Positions 1 through 8,425 of a DNA stretch of 64,000 nt are shown in pieces (position 1 is the stretch's first letter; each line of letters begins with the position of its first letter). The notes beneath the pieces were generated by a model. It did no database searches. It saw only the letters and a list, made by a program, of their open reading frames with translations, and had not been told where the DNA came from. Source of the DNA: Caryophanales bacterium (GTDB lineage: Bacteria > Bacillota > Bacilli > JARBTR01); the NCBI GenBank assembly GCA_029240105.1, contig JARBTR010000006.1, positions 1 to 64,000 on the forward strand, given 5' to 3'. Made by a program: the position numbers and the translations under genes.

Positions 1-21
1 CACTCCCTTTATTCCTATCTG

Positions 22-744
22 TTAAAGTTCCCATTCATCCAGCGAATTGATCACATAGGTTGGCTGAATATCAACTTCTTTTAAATGTTCCCTTTGTGAG
101 ACACCCGTTAAAACAAGTAGGGTATCCATTTCTGCATTTATACCTGCCATAATATCAGTACCATAAAAGTCGCCCACCATTAGCATGTCTTCTTTTGGGA
201 TACCAAGTAATTTTACTGCTTGTTCCATGATAATCGCTTCTGGTTTTCCAATAAAGATTGGGTTAACACGTGTTGAAGTTGATATTACAGCTGTCATTGC
301 CCCATTTCCAGGGTAAAACCCTTTTTCTGTAGGTAATGCAATATCAGGGTTTGTTGAGATAAACGTTGCTCCAGCACGAACTGCTAAGCCGGTAACAACA
401 AAGTCTGGATCTTCTGTCACCAATTGAATACCAAGTTCCGCAAATGGTTTTTGTACACCTTCTTCACCAATTAAGAAAACTCTAGCATTAGGATTCTGTT
501 CTACAACGTAACTTGCTGCTGCCTGTCCAACTGTGTAAACATGATCTGGCGTTGATGGGATTTCCATCTCATTTAACATTTCACTTACTTGATTTGGCGT
601 TCGAAGCGAGTTATTTGTAACAAACAAATACGGTATTTTTTCCTCTACTAATCGAATGATAAAATCTCTAGCCGTATCAATTCGATTTTTCCCTGTATAA
701 ACAGTACCATCTAAATCAATTAAATATCCTTTGTATTTTTTCAT
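22..744 (-). CDS. yutF: HAD-IIA sugar-phosphatase-like hydrolase, YutF/NagD family, internally shortened
   Basis: A HAD-superfamily phosphatase of the NagD/YutF type, expected to be a soluble enzyme acting on small phosphorylated compounds. Motif I is DLDGT at residues 10-14 (nucleophile D10, acid D12). TNNS at 43-46 is motif II, GKPE and MVGD further on supply the motif III lysine and the motif IV acid. ATG start with AGAGG just upstream. The protein is 240 aa while family members are about 254-257. The gap falls at residue 120/121, where TGL runs straight into AVRAGA. From memory, B. subtilis YutF has about 14 more residues here, in the type-IIA cap domain. The reading frame survives. Family assignment is firm; whether the shortened cap still works is unknown. 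Confidence 0.9.
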   Translation of the reverse strand: MKKYKGYLIDLDGTVYTGKNRIDTARDFIIRLVEEKIPYLFVTNNSLRTPNQVSEMLNEMEIPSTPDHVYTVGQAAASYVVEQNPNARVFLIGEEGVQKPFAELGIQLVTEDPDFVVTGLAVRAGATFISTNPDIALPTEKGFYPGNGAMTAVISTSTRVNPIFIGKPEAIIMEQAVKLLGIPKEDMLMVGDFYGTDIMAGINAEMDTLLVLTGVSQREHLKEVDIQPTYVINSLDEWEL

Positions 745-805
745 ACTTTACCTCTTCTATTAAAAATTATTTTTTTAAAATAAAACTTAAAAAACTTCGC
801 AGGGG

Positions 806-1206
806 TTTGTTCCTGAGCTGTACGACCATTTGTTCCTGAACTAAAGCTCAGACAAATGTAAAAGCGACCTTGTTGCTAAATCAAAAATTCAGACAAGGTC
901 GGAAAGCTCAGACAAATGGTCAACAGTTGCCAATCACCTTCGGTTCTTGGACTGTTTTCATATGCGCTCCATTAGCCAAATCATTCCGATTTGGATGTTC
1001 GCGGAACTGTGCGTTCCTTTTGGTCCCAAGACGTCTGAATCTTTGATTCAGCAACGAATTGGCAGGCTGATTTTGTCTAAGCGAAAGCTTAGGAACAAAA
1101 TATCGTCTTGCTCTGCCGCTTTGCGACAACCGCATACAAACATTGCTCTGTCCCTACGGGCCAACCGCATACAGTAATTGCTAAGTTCTTTCCGAACTTA
1201 GACCAA
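806..1206. repeat. Array of bulged stem-loops in a non-coding gap
   Basis: The 500-base gap between yutF and gcvH holds no credible gene but is packed with inverted repeats and looks richer in G+C than its flanks. Six stem-loops share one plan of outer stem, 2-nt bulge on one side, inner stem: 827-858, 865-901, 922-956, 1032-1056, 1071-1100 and 1178-1206. The first three carry the bulge (TC, TG, TG) on the left arm. The last three carry it (CA, GA, AC) on the right arm, so the two groups face each other. Plain hairpins lie between them at 976-994 and 1003-1017. Exact direct repeats occur: 16 nt at 843-858 and 903-918, 12 nt at 1127-1138 and 1162-1173. Function unknown; it could be a degraded repeat element or structured RNA. 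Confidence 0.75.
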
Positions 1207-1211
1207 AACGA

Positions 1212-1238
1212 AAAAAGCCTAACTCTAGGCTAGGCTTA
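1212..1238 (-). terminator. Rho-independent terminator after gcvH
   Basis: On the minus strand an AGCCTA...TAGGCT stem is followed by six T residues, 11 bases after the gcvH stop codon. Confidence 0.75.
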
Positions 1239-1248
1239 AAATTTAATT

Positions 1249-1632
1249 CTATTCTTCAGAAATCATTGTTGCGTATTGGTCAGCATCCATTAAGCCATCT
1301 ACTTCGCTTAAATCATCTGCTTCTACAACGATCATCCATGCTTTTTCATAAGGTGATTCATTCACAAAATTTGGATTGTCCATCAATTCTTCGTTGATTT
1401 CGACAACCTTCCCACTGATTGGCGCATAAAGTTCAGAAACAGCCTTTGTAGATTCAACACTTCCAAACGGCTCGCCTGCTGTTATATCATCACCAATTTC
1501 TGGTAACTCAACAAAAACGATATCTCCAAGTGCATGTTGTGCGTGATCTGTGATTCCAATGAAACACTTTTCTCCGTCTACTTTCACCCATTCGTGATCT
1601 TCTGAATAACGCAATTCCCTAGGTATACTCAT
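1249..1632 (-). CDS. gcvH: Glycine cleavage system H protein
   Basis: Lipoyl carrier protein of the glycine cleavage complex. It shuttles the aminomethyl group between P, T and L proteins and in Firmicutes also feeds lipoate relay. The lipoylation motif [12 protein letters not shown] is present with acceptor lysine K63. The 127-aa length is normal. An upstream ATG in frame would add nine residues, but GGAGG lies five bases before the ATG at 1632, which decides the start. It is followed downstream by its own terminator and preceded by yusI on the same strand, the same gcvH/yusI neighbourhood as in B. subtilis. No glycine riboswitch is visible upstream, and the P/T genes are elsewhere. Confidence 0.97.
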   Translation of the reverse strand: MSIPRELRYSEDHEWVKVDGEKCFIGITDHAQHALGDIVFVELPEIGDDITAGEPFGSVESTKAVSELYAPISGKVVEINEELMDNPNFVNESPYEKAWMIVVEADDLSEVDGLMDADQYATMISEE

Positions 1633-1737
1633 TTTTCCTCCAAATTTTAGGTGCGACAAGGTACTTTACCTCAAAGCCCAACTAATGTATTTATCAATAC
1701 ATAATTAATAATACAGTATTACAAAATTTTGACAAGA

Positions 1738-2094
1738 TTAATTCAACCAATTTTTTTCAAAAACTTCAGGTTTAAACCCTAAAGTGATTTTCTTGCCATC
1801 TGTAATAAGCGGTCGTTTTACAAGCATCCCGTCTGAAGAAAGTAATTCAAGTAAATCATCTTCTGAAGCCGACTTTACTTTAGAGGATAGACCCATTTCA
1901 CGGTATTTAATCCCACTTGTGTTAAAAAATTTATTGATTGGGAATCCACTCATTTTAAAATATTCTGCAAGATCGTTTTTTGTTGGATTGTTCTCTACAA
2001 TATGTATTTCTTCATATTTAACTTTATTATCATCTAACCATTTTTTTGCCTTCTGGCAGGTACTGCATTTAGGATAACAATAGAATTTAATCAT
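1738..2094 (-). CDS. yusI: ArsC/Spx-family thioredoxin-fold protein
   Basis: A small thioredoxin-fold protein of the ArsC/Spx family, similar to B. subtilis YusI, which also sits beside gcvH. CxxC occurs at C10-C13 (CYPKCSTCQKAKKWL) and the family segment VKRPLI lies near residue 95. Length from the chosen ATG is 118 aa, typical for YusI. An in-frame GTG six codons upstream (2112) is an alternative start; neither has a strong Shine-Dalgarno sequence. The biochemical role is not established. The family includes arsenate reductases and the RNA-polymerase-binding regulator Spx, but I see nothing that makes this one either. Confidence 0.85.
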   Translation of the reverse strand: MIKFYCYPKCSTCQKAKKWLDDNKVKYEEIHIVENNPTKNDLAEYFKMSGFPINKFFNTSGIKYREMGLSSKVKSASEDDLLELLSSDGMLVKRPLITDGKKITLGFKPEVFEKNWLN

Positions 2095-2217
2095 ACTTAT
2101 TTTTATTTTCACTTTCTTTAAAAATTAAGGATTTATTACTATTCGATGGTGATTTATCACTTAAACGGAAATACCCTGTTTAATTAATAAAATGAAAACA
2201 AATATTCTTAATAAAAT

Positions 2218-4065
2218 TTATAAAACCTTATTATCAATCGATACACCCTTCATTTGCATTTCAAACATACGCTTGAAGTTTCCATCTTTAGCAAGCAATT
2301 CATCTGGACTACCTATTTCTACAATTTCACCATGATCAATTACCATAATAATATCAGCATTCATTACTGTGCTCAATCGATGAGCAATGACAAAACTTGT
2401 TCGTCCATTCATGAGGCTCACAAGTGCTTCTTGAATTCGAAGTTCTGTTCTCGTATCTACCGAAGAAGTCGCCTCATCCAATATCAAAATTTGTGGGTTT
2501 GCAAGGATTGCACGAGAGATTGCAAGTAGTTGTCGTTGCCCTTGACTTAATGAACTACTATTTTCTGTAAGAATTGTTTCATATCCTTTTGGTAGTCGTG
2601 AGATAAAATGATGAGCTCCTGTTGCTTTAGTAGCATTCATCATCTCTTCATCGGTTGCTTCCTGATTCCCATAAACAAGATTTTCTTTTATTGTTCCAGT
2701 AAACAAATACGTATCTTGAAGGACCATTCCAAACAATTGCCGCAAACTGCTTCTTGTAAAATTTGTAATGTTGATACCATCAATTTCAATTTCCCCGCTC
2801 GTTACGTCATAAAAGCGCGATACCAAATTAACAATGGTTGTTTTTCCAGCACCTGTAGGACCAACTAATGCTACAGTCGCTCCAGATGGCACATAAAAAC
2901 TAACATTTTTTAGAACTAACTCATCTTTTTTATACCCAAAAGAAACATTTTTAAATGTAACTTCACCTTTTGTCTGCATAATAACTTTTGCTTCTTTAGA
3001 ATCTGTTGGTTCTGGTTCTTCATCAATAATGTCAAAAACTCGTTCTGAGCTAGCTAAAGCGGATTGAAACTGATTATATGTTGCAGCAAGGTCGTTTAAA
3101 GGTCGTCCAAACTGTCTGGAATAACTAATGAAAGTTGCAATTACACCTACTGAAATATAACCTTTTATTGATAAAATTGCTCCTGCGCCGGCAACAATCC
3201 CAAAACTAAAGTTATTAATGACATTCATGATTGGCATAACATATCCTGACCATATTTGAGCAGATGTGCTAACTTCACGTAAACGTTCATTTACTTTTTC
3301 AAAGTCGGATACAACAAATTTTTCATGGCTATACGCTTTAATAATGGACATTCCAGTAATACTTTCTTCAATATGTGCATTCAATTGGCCAAGTGTTTTC
3401 TGCTGTTCTCTAAAAAAGGTGCGCGTTCTACTTGTAATTGTTTTTGTTAAAATGAAGAAAAGAGGCACTGATACCAGGCTAAAAATTGTCATGATTGGAG
3501 AAAGAATAAGCATCATGACAAGTGTTCCACTTAAAACAAGCGACATTGAAAATAATTGAGTTATCGCTGTTCCTAGAACAGAAGCGATATTGTCAGTGTC
3601 ATTTGAAAGCCGACTCATCACTTCTCCATGTGGATTTCGGTCAAAATAGCTAATCTCTAATTTCTGAAGTTTTACAAACAGAGTTTCTCGCATTGTCTTT
3701 ACAATTTTTTGCGATACTGACGCAACAATCCAACCTTGTGAAAAGTTCGATACTGAGTCAAATAAATAAACTGAAATTAAACCGAATAACAACAATTTTA
3801 GATTTGAAAAATCTGTATTCGAATTTAATAAATCAATACTTTTTCCGATCAAATAAGGGCCAATTAAGGTAACAGAAGCTGAAATGGCCACAAATCCAAC
3901 AGCTAGAGCTAATAAACCAGTTTGCCCTTTGAAAAATTTTAGCAACCTTGAAATCGTTTTTCGCGTTTCCTTTGGTCTTACTTTTTGTTGCATAAAACGT
4001 GCTGAAGGTCCGCCACCCCCTCGCATTCCTGGAGCTGGAGGCATTTTGTCTAGAGGTTTATTCAT
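2218..4065 (-). CDS. ABC exporter half-transporter, consensus NBD subunit (YfiC/BmrD-like)
   Basis: A fused membrane domain plus ATPase exporter subunit. A Pro/Gly-rich cytoplasmic N-terminus (residues 1-25) precedes six predicted membrane helices up to about residue 330, then a nucleotide-binding domain. Walker A GPTGAGKTT lies near residue 400, the signature reads LSQGQ and Walker B is LILDEATSSVD with the catalytic Glu. The non-consensus LSQGQ pairs with the Asp-substituted Walker B of the neighbouring subunit, the arrangement known from heterodimeric exporters such as TM287/288 and BmrCD. ATG start with GGGAGG seven bases upstream; the ATG overlaps the stop of the partner gene by four bases (ATGA), so the two are translationally coupled. 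Substrate unknown; multidrug or lipid export is typical. Confidence 0.92.
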   Translation of the reverse strand: MNKPLDKMPPAPGMRGGGGPSARFMQQKVRPKETRKTISRLLKFFKGQTGLLALAVGFVAISASVTLIGPYLIGKSIDLLNSNTDFSNLKLLLFGLISVYLFDSVSNFSQGWIVASVSQKIVKTMRETLFVKLQKLEISYFDRNPHGEVMSRLSNDTDNIASVLGTAITQLFSMSLVLSGTLVMMLILSPIMTIFSLVSVPLFFILTKTITSRTRTFFREQQKTLGQLNAHIEESITGMSIIKAYSHEKFVVSDFEKVNERLREVSTSAQIWSGYVMPIMNVINNFSFGIVAGAGAILSIKGYISVGVIATFISYSRQFGRPLNDLAATYNQFQSALASSERVFDIIDEEPEPTDSKEAKVIMQTKGEVTFKNVSFGYKKDELVLKNVSFYVPSGATVALVGPTGAGKTTIVNLVSRFYDVTSGEIEIDGINITNFTRSSLRQLFGMVLQDTYLFTGTIKENLVYGNQEATDEEMMNATKATGAHHFISRLPKGYETILTENSSSLSQGQRQLLAISRAILANPQILILDEATSSVDTRTELRIQEALVSLMNGRTSFVIAHRLSTVMNADIIMVIDHGEIVEIGSPDELLAKDGNFKRMFEMQMKGVSIDNKVL

Positions 4066-5873
4066 ACAATACCTCCCCCGCTAGTATCCAAACCCTTTAT
4101 TTGGCTACTAGAGTGCGTGTCAAAATTGTCCAAGATTTGAAAGCGACTCGGAACAATTAATGATTTACCAAGTTGAGATTGGCAGATTTCTTGATAAACC
4201 CTACATGTTTTCAGAAGTTCTTGATGAGTTCCAAAACCAGCCATTTCACCTTCATCTAACACTAGAATTTTCGGCAAATTCATGACAGAAGATATCCTTT
4301 GTGAGATGGTAATGCACGTTAAATCTTTGTTCATTTGATTAAGTCCATTTAGAATTGCAGCTTCCGTTTCAACATCCACTGCACTCACAGAATCATCCAA
4401 AATTAAGATCTTTGGATGACGAATAAGCGCTCTAGCAATTGATATACGCTGCTTTTGACCACCCGATAGATTTACTCCACCTTGACCAATCCAAGTGTTA
4501 TAGCCATCTTGAAAGGATTCAATAAACTTGTGTGCTTGCGCAACTTTTGCAGCTGCAACTACTTCCTCATCTGAAGCATCCATTTTTCCCCAACGAATGT
4601 TATCCACTATGGTTCCCGTAAATAGAAGAGCTTTTTGTGGAACAATTGAAATAGATTCCCGTAGACCATCTAAATCGTATTTTTCAATCGGTTGATTATC
4701 GATTAAAATCCGCCCAGCATTTGCTTGGAAGAAACCTAAAATCAAATGGACTAACGTTGTTTTTCCAGAACCAGTTGAGCCAATGATACCCAGTGTTTCC
4801 TTAGAATTAATTTTGAAATTTATATTTCGTAAAATTGGAGTTCCTACTGTATTCGGATAGGAAAAAGTAACATTTTTAAAGGTAATTTCCCCTTGAATTT
4901 TATCTGATGGAAAATCCCCTTTTCGTTGATCCTTTTCTATAGTTAAGATTTCAGAAACACGTTCTGCAGATGCTTTCGCACGAATGAACATTTGATATAC
5001 ATTGAATATCATAGTCAAAGATTGTAATATCTGAGCAATGTAGTTGATGAAAGCAATAATTAACCCAATACGAAGGGTACCCTTTAGAATTTCCGGTTGG
5101 GCAGTCCAAAGCAAAAAAACAACAGCCATATTCACTGTGAATGTAATAATTGGCATAAAAACGACCTGTACTCGGTTTGCTTTGATAGAAATTTCAGCTA
5201 AATCACTATTTGACTTTTCAAATCGATCAACTTCTTGATCAAAAGTGTTAAAAGCTTTTACAACTCTTATGCCTGACAAATACTCTCGGATGACCGAATT
5301 GTTTCGATCTAACTTCTGCTGCATTTTCGCAAAATAAGGAAATGCAATTTTAAGACTGAGATACATGAACAAAACAATGAGAGGAACGACTACCAATAAA
5401 ATAGCTGCCAATTTTAAACTAAGCAGAGCCACCATGATGAAAGCACCAATGGCAAGAATAGGTGCTTTAACAAAAATTCTCATTAGTCCGTTTGCGAAAT
5501 TCTGTATCTGTGTAGAATCATTTGTAATTCTAGTAATTAGTGATGCCGCTTCATGTTTGCTTGCTTCTTCGAAGGAAAATGAATGAATCTTCTGAAACAA
5601 ATCGGAACGGAGATCTGCACCGAAACTCTGAGAAACTCGACTCGCTAATTGACTACGGATAATTGCACCTGCTGCACCAATTAAAGTGACAAGTAACATT
5701 AATCCACTCATTTCAAGTACAGATCTAAGCGATCTAGTCCGAACGCCATTGTCAATAATATGGGACATGATTGTTGGCTGCAGGAGATCACAAGTTGCTT
5801 CAACGGTTAAGAAAATGATCGCTAACAAAAATCTTTTTCGATATTTCAACCAGTATTTTTGTAAAAATTTCAA
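4062..5873 (-). CDS. ABC exporter half-transporter, degenerate NBD subunit (YfiB/BmrC-like)
   Basis: First gene of the exporter pair. Six membrane helices fill about residues 15-310. The ATPase domain has Walker A GSTGSGKTT, a consensus LSGGQ signature and Walker B LILDDSVSAVD, in which Asp replaces the catalytic Glu. That makes this the subunit contributing the degenerate ATP site. Start is TTG with GGTGA seven bases upstream. The C-terminus runs about 30 residues past the usual domain end and overlaps the next start codon. No regulator gene adjoins and no attenuator was seen in the 215-base upstream gap, so induction cannot be judged. Confidence 0.92.
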   Translation of the reverse strand: MKFLQKYWLKYRKRFLLAIIFLTVEATCDLLQPTIMSHIIDNGVRTRSLRSVLEMSGLMLLVTLIGAAGAIIRSQLASRVSQSFGADLRSDLFQKIHSFSFEEASKHEAASLITRITNDSTQIQNFANGLMRIFVKAPILAIGAFIMVALLSLKLAAILLVVVPLIVLFMYLSLKIAFPYFAKMQQKLDRNNSVIREYLSGIRVVKAFNTFDQEVDRFEKSNSDLAEISIKANRVQVVFMPIITFTVNMAVVFLLWTAQPEILKGTLRIGLIIAFINYIAQILQSLTMIFNVYQMFIRAKASAERVSEILTIEKDQRKGDFPSDKIQGEITFKNVTFSYPNTVGTPILRNINFKINSKETLGIIGSTGSGKTTLVHLILGFFQANAGRILIDNQPIEKYDLDGLRESISIVPQKALLFTGTIVDNIRWGKMDASDEEVVAAAKVAQAHKFIESFQDGYNTWIGQGGVNLSGGQKQRISIARALIRHPKILILDDSVSAVDVETEAAILNGLNQMNKDLTCITISQRISSVMNLPKILVLDEGEMAGFGTHQELLKTCRVYQEICQSQLGKSLIVPSRFQILDNFDTHSSSQIKGLDTSGGGIV

Positions 5874-6035
5874 CCTACTATCACCTACTTAATTCTTTTT
5901 AACAAAAATATATAATTTCAATTAATTTTCTTTCAAAATTTCAACTAAACCCATTGTATAAAATTAATTCGATACGCGAAATAATATCATCGTTATTTTA
6001 TCGTAAACATTGTACTAAAAATAGTTTACAAAAAG

Positions 6036-6056
6036 AAAAAACCGCTATAATGCGGT
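6036..6056 (-). terminator. Terminator after yuzB
   Basis: Minus-strand hairpin ACCGC/GCGGT with a loop of six, followed by a T tract, 33 bases after the yuzB stop. Confidence 0.7.
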
Positions 6057-6088
6057 CATTTGTATAAGTGTTCCTGCTAAAAAGTTAT

Positions 6089-6325
6089 TTAACCAATATC
6101 GTACTTATCGATATATTTATAGATTTTTTCAACTAACTCTTCACTCGTATCAGTGTATACTCGTTCACCATTTAACAAAGCAAATGGCATTTGAGAACAT
6201 TTACCACAATAACCTAAGCAATGATATTCGATGATATCGAGGCTTCGGTCTTTTTGTAATTTTTCAGAAGCAATTTGTGAACAAGATGCTATGTTATTCT
6301 TGCAAAACTCAATTAGAGGTTTCAT
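6089..6325 (-). CDS. yuzB: YuzB-family (DUF1450) cysteine-rich protein
   Basis: A 78-aa DUF1450 protein with the length and cysteine pattern of B. subtilis YuzB. Cysteines fall at 8, 15, 36, 40 and 43, ending in CLGYCGKC, which resembles the metal-binding cysteines of thioredoxin-like 2Fe-2S ferredoxins. Whether a cluster is bound is not known for this family. ATG start with GGAG six bases before it. It lies 71 bases downstream of yuzD on the same strand and is followed by its own terminator. The surroundings (yuzD, NifU-like yutM) suggest a part in thiol or Fe-S chemistry, but that is inference. Confidence 0.9.
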   Translation of the reverse strand: MKPLIEFCKNNIASCSQIASEKLQKDRSLDIIEYHCLGYCGKCSQMPFALLNGERVYTDTSEELVEKIYKYIDKYDIG

Positions 6326-6396
6326 GTTTTACTCCATATAAGGTTGATAGGAAATTCAATTTTCTTTTTTAATAATAAGAGGATGCTATCAGTAAC

Positions 6397-6720
6397 TCAT
6401 TCATTACCTTCCTGATAGCCCAATTCTACCATCGCGGAAACAACATTTTTTAATTGTATGTTACCCTCACCAAAAATTTTTCCATTGATTACAACTAGTG
6501 GATAAAACAGCTTATCCTCGCGAATATTTTTAGCGAAGTATTCAATCTCGTCTCCAGGAGGTACATTGTATACATCAATGTACGTAACAGTAAATGGTTG
6601 CCCGATGAATTTTCTTCCTAGCGCTGCTTCTAACCAACTAGCCGTATCCTTTGCTGAAGGCAGGTTGGCACAGCTAGCACAAACAACTTCAGCACCAAAC
6701 ACTTGAATTTCAGTATTCAT
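6397..6720 (-). CDS. yuzD: YuzD-family (DUF1462) thioredoxin-fold protein
   Basis: A 107-aa DUF1462 protein, the normal size for YuzD. C14-A-S-C17 forms a CxxC placed as in thioredoxin folds, followed by a central region (YPLVVINGKIFGEG) that reads like the cis-Pro strand of glutaredoxin-type domains. ATG start with AAGGGGGA upstream. Divergently arranged with yutM (NifU-like) across 212 bases, as in related Bacillales. No experimental function is known to me; redox or cluster-handling is an inference from fold and neighbours. Confidence 0.9.
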   Translation of the reverse strand: MNTEIQVFGAEVVCASCANLPSAKDTASWLEAALGRKFIGQPFTVTYIDVYNVPPGDEIEYFAKNIREDKLFYPLVVINGKIFGEGNIQLKNVVSAMVELGYQEGNE

Positions 6721-6932
6721 AGATTTTCCCCCTTATTTAATAATTGGGCTATATGTATAAAAACAAATCCATTTAATTTTAATCGAAATAACATCTTAAA
6801 ACTATTTTTAAACTTCATAAAATTTCATTTTAAATGGATTTTTTTTGTGAACAAACTTATAATAAGTTTATTATCCTTTATGGGTGAAAATTTTAAAAAA
6901 AGAATATCTAGAAATAGAATAGAGGTAAAAAT

Positions 6933-7172
6933 ATGACAGAACAAATTTCATTATACGATCAAGTTGCAGAAGCGCTTGTACGTATTCGTCCCTTTTTGCA
7001 ACGCGATGGTGGAGACTGTGAATTAGTAGATGTTGAGGATGGCATTGTAAAACTTCGTCTCCTTGGCGCTTGTAATGGTTGCCCAAGCTCAACGATTACT
7101 TTAAAAGCAGGAATTGAACGCATTTTAGTTGAAGAAGTTCCTGGTGTAGTTGAAGTTGAACAAGTATTCTAA
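6933..7172 (+). CDS. yutM: NifU C-terminal-like Fe-S scaffold/carrier
   Basis: A 79-aa stand-alone NifU C-terminal domain. The core [20 protein letters not shown] is followed by the cluster-binding CNGCPSS (C47 and C50) and the conserved TLKAGIER segment. Members act as Fe-S carriers that deliver clusters to apo-proteins. ATG start with AGAGGTAA upstream. Nearby yuzB, yuzD and the SufT-like yitW form a loose set of Fe-S-related genes, though not one operon. It converges with yutH, the two separated by a shared hairpin. Confidence 0.95.
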   Translation: MTEQISLYDQVAEALVRIRPFLQRDGGDCELVDVEDGIVKLRLLGACNGCPSSTITLKAGIERILVEEVPGVVEVEQVF

Positions 7173-7258
7173 TTAAAATAAAAAGTGAGATTAATACTGA
7201 CTTTTTATTTTTATAAAAACAAAATTCAGATAGCAATCGCCCATGGGCGCACAAACTG

Positions 7259-7286
7259 AAAGCGATTCCAATTCTGGAATCGCTTT
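7259..7286. terminator. Bidirectional terminator between yutM and yutH
   Basis: Near-perfect 12-bp stem (AAAGCGATTCCA paired with TGGAATCGCTTT) with a 4-base loop in the gap between convergent genes. Confidence 0.7.
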
Positions 7287-7293
7287 ACTTATT

Positions 7294-8289
7294 TTATTGC
7301 AACCACTCTGGTAGTCGTATTTGCTGTCTAACAGTAGGCATTTCTGCTGAAATCCAAAAATTCCTTAAAAACTGTTCATATTGGGGTGCATTTTTCACAT
7401 CCAGTGCCAACTTATCTTCTAACCGTTTTCTTTCCCCTTCAGAGGAAGCTAAATAAAACATTTCTATGGTGTCAAAAAATTGTAATGGTAACAAAAGACG
7501 GGCAAAAAGCATTCTAAGCGAAAACAAAGAAGGGCGCATTTCTTGTACATACTCTTGTAAAAATTGTCGCACTTCATAATGATATGTGTTTGGACTCATA
7601 AAAAATTTATCTCGTACCCATTCAGCCAAATCTCTGCTTGGGTGATCCCAAACCCAGTGGAACGGGTTTCTGCTACTATCACTGGAATAACATGCTTGAC
7701 CATACCGTTCAAAACAAATCGTCCCTCTATCCAACTGTTGAGGCTTGTCATCCATCTCAGTATCAACCAAAAATTGAATCGCATTCTCAGTCATTCCCAT
7801 ATAATATGGAAAAACTTTCACAAATATGGTTTCAAATTCATTTCTTGGGAGAAACATACTCTTTTCAATCCAAAACTGTTCTAGTTGATCAATTCTACGT
7901 TCCCAAAAACCTTTCCATTGTCCCAGCATATTAACCTTTTCTAGTTTTGTCTGCAAACGTAATCCGCGATTATGGAACTGCGCTAATTTTGTTCCAAATA
8001 ATTCATGAACGATTGACTCACCTACAGAACCAAGTCCTAATAAGCAAATCTTCTTACCCTCAATCATAGATAGAAAAGATCCTTGTCTATTTTGAATGGG
8101 TATCCAAACACCTTTTTCTCCTTGTTCATGCTGGTGATTAGCCAAAATATAGCGCTCTCGAGCTTCTTCTTCTGAAGATTTTTCAGTATGATAAAGCCAG
8201 AATGTATATCCAGCAGCAGTAAATTTATCCCCAAACAGAACCTGATCAACTTTTAACCCATATAATTCATTAATTAAGCGTTCATTCAT
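7294..8289 (-). CDS. yutH: Spore coat-associated protein YutH (CotS/kinase-fold family)
   Basis: Matches the YutH family of spore-coat-associated proteins, which are distant CotS/aminoglycoside-phosphotransferase-fold proteins without a known catalytic activity. Supporting context is exact: NifU-like yutM on one side and yutG on the other, as in B. subtilis. Segments such as WKGFWERRIDQLEQFW and the long Trp/Tyr-rich C-terminal half are typical of the family. The ATG at 8289 is preferred over the TTG four codons upstream because GGGTGAG sits just before it. Expression in the mother cell would be expected, but no sigma-E/K promoter could be fixed with confidence. Confidence 0.8.
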   Translation of the reverse strand: MNERLINELYGLKVDQVLFGDKFTAAGYTFWLYHTEKSSEEEARERYILANHQHEQGEKGVWIPIQNRQGSFLSMIEGKKICLLGLGSVGESIVHELFGTKLAQFHNRGLRLQTKLEKVNMLGQWKGFWERRIDQLEQFWIEKSMFLPRNEFETIFVKVFPYYMGMTENAIQFLVDTEMDDKPQQLDRGTICFERYGQACYSSDSSRNPFHWVWDHPSRDLAEWVRDKFFMSPNTYHYEVRQFLQEYVQEMRPSLFSLRMLFARLLLPLQFFDTIEMFYLASSEGERKRLEDKLALDVKNAPQYEQFLRNFWISAEMPTVRQQIRLPEWLQ

Positions 8290-8425
8290 AATCTCACCCA
8301 AGTCGTTTAAAGTTCTATTTTTAAATACGTCATTAAATTATATGACATCATTTAACAGCATATTTTAAAAAAATTCACGGAGACTAAAACTCATCAAAAT
8401 AATTAAAGAAAGAATGAAGTGAAAC

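Noticed and set aside
920-1177. Overlapping 71- and 76-codon ORFs on both strands inside the hairpin array
   Set aside because: No ribosome sites, composition follows the palindromes, and the frames mirror each other; they are by-products of the inverted repeats.
806-1206. CRISPR array
   Set aside because: The repeats are palindromic modules with varying arms and irregular spacing, not identical direct repeats with unique spacers, and no cas genes occur nearby.
806-1206. Integron attC-like sites
   Set aside because: The bulged hairpins recall attC folding, but the GTTRRRY/RYYYAAC core boxes and cassette ORFs are missing.
1660-1740. Glycine riboswitch before gcvH
   Set aside because: The upstream region is too short and A+T-rich and shows no conserved glycine-aptamer features.
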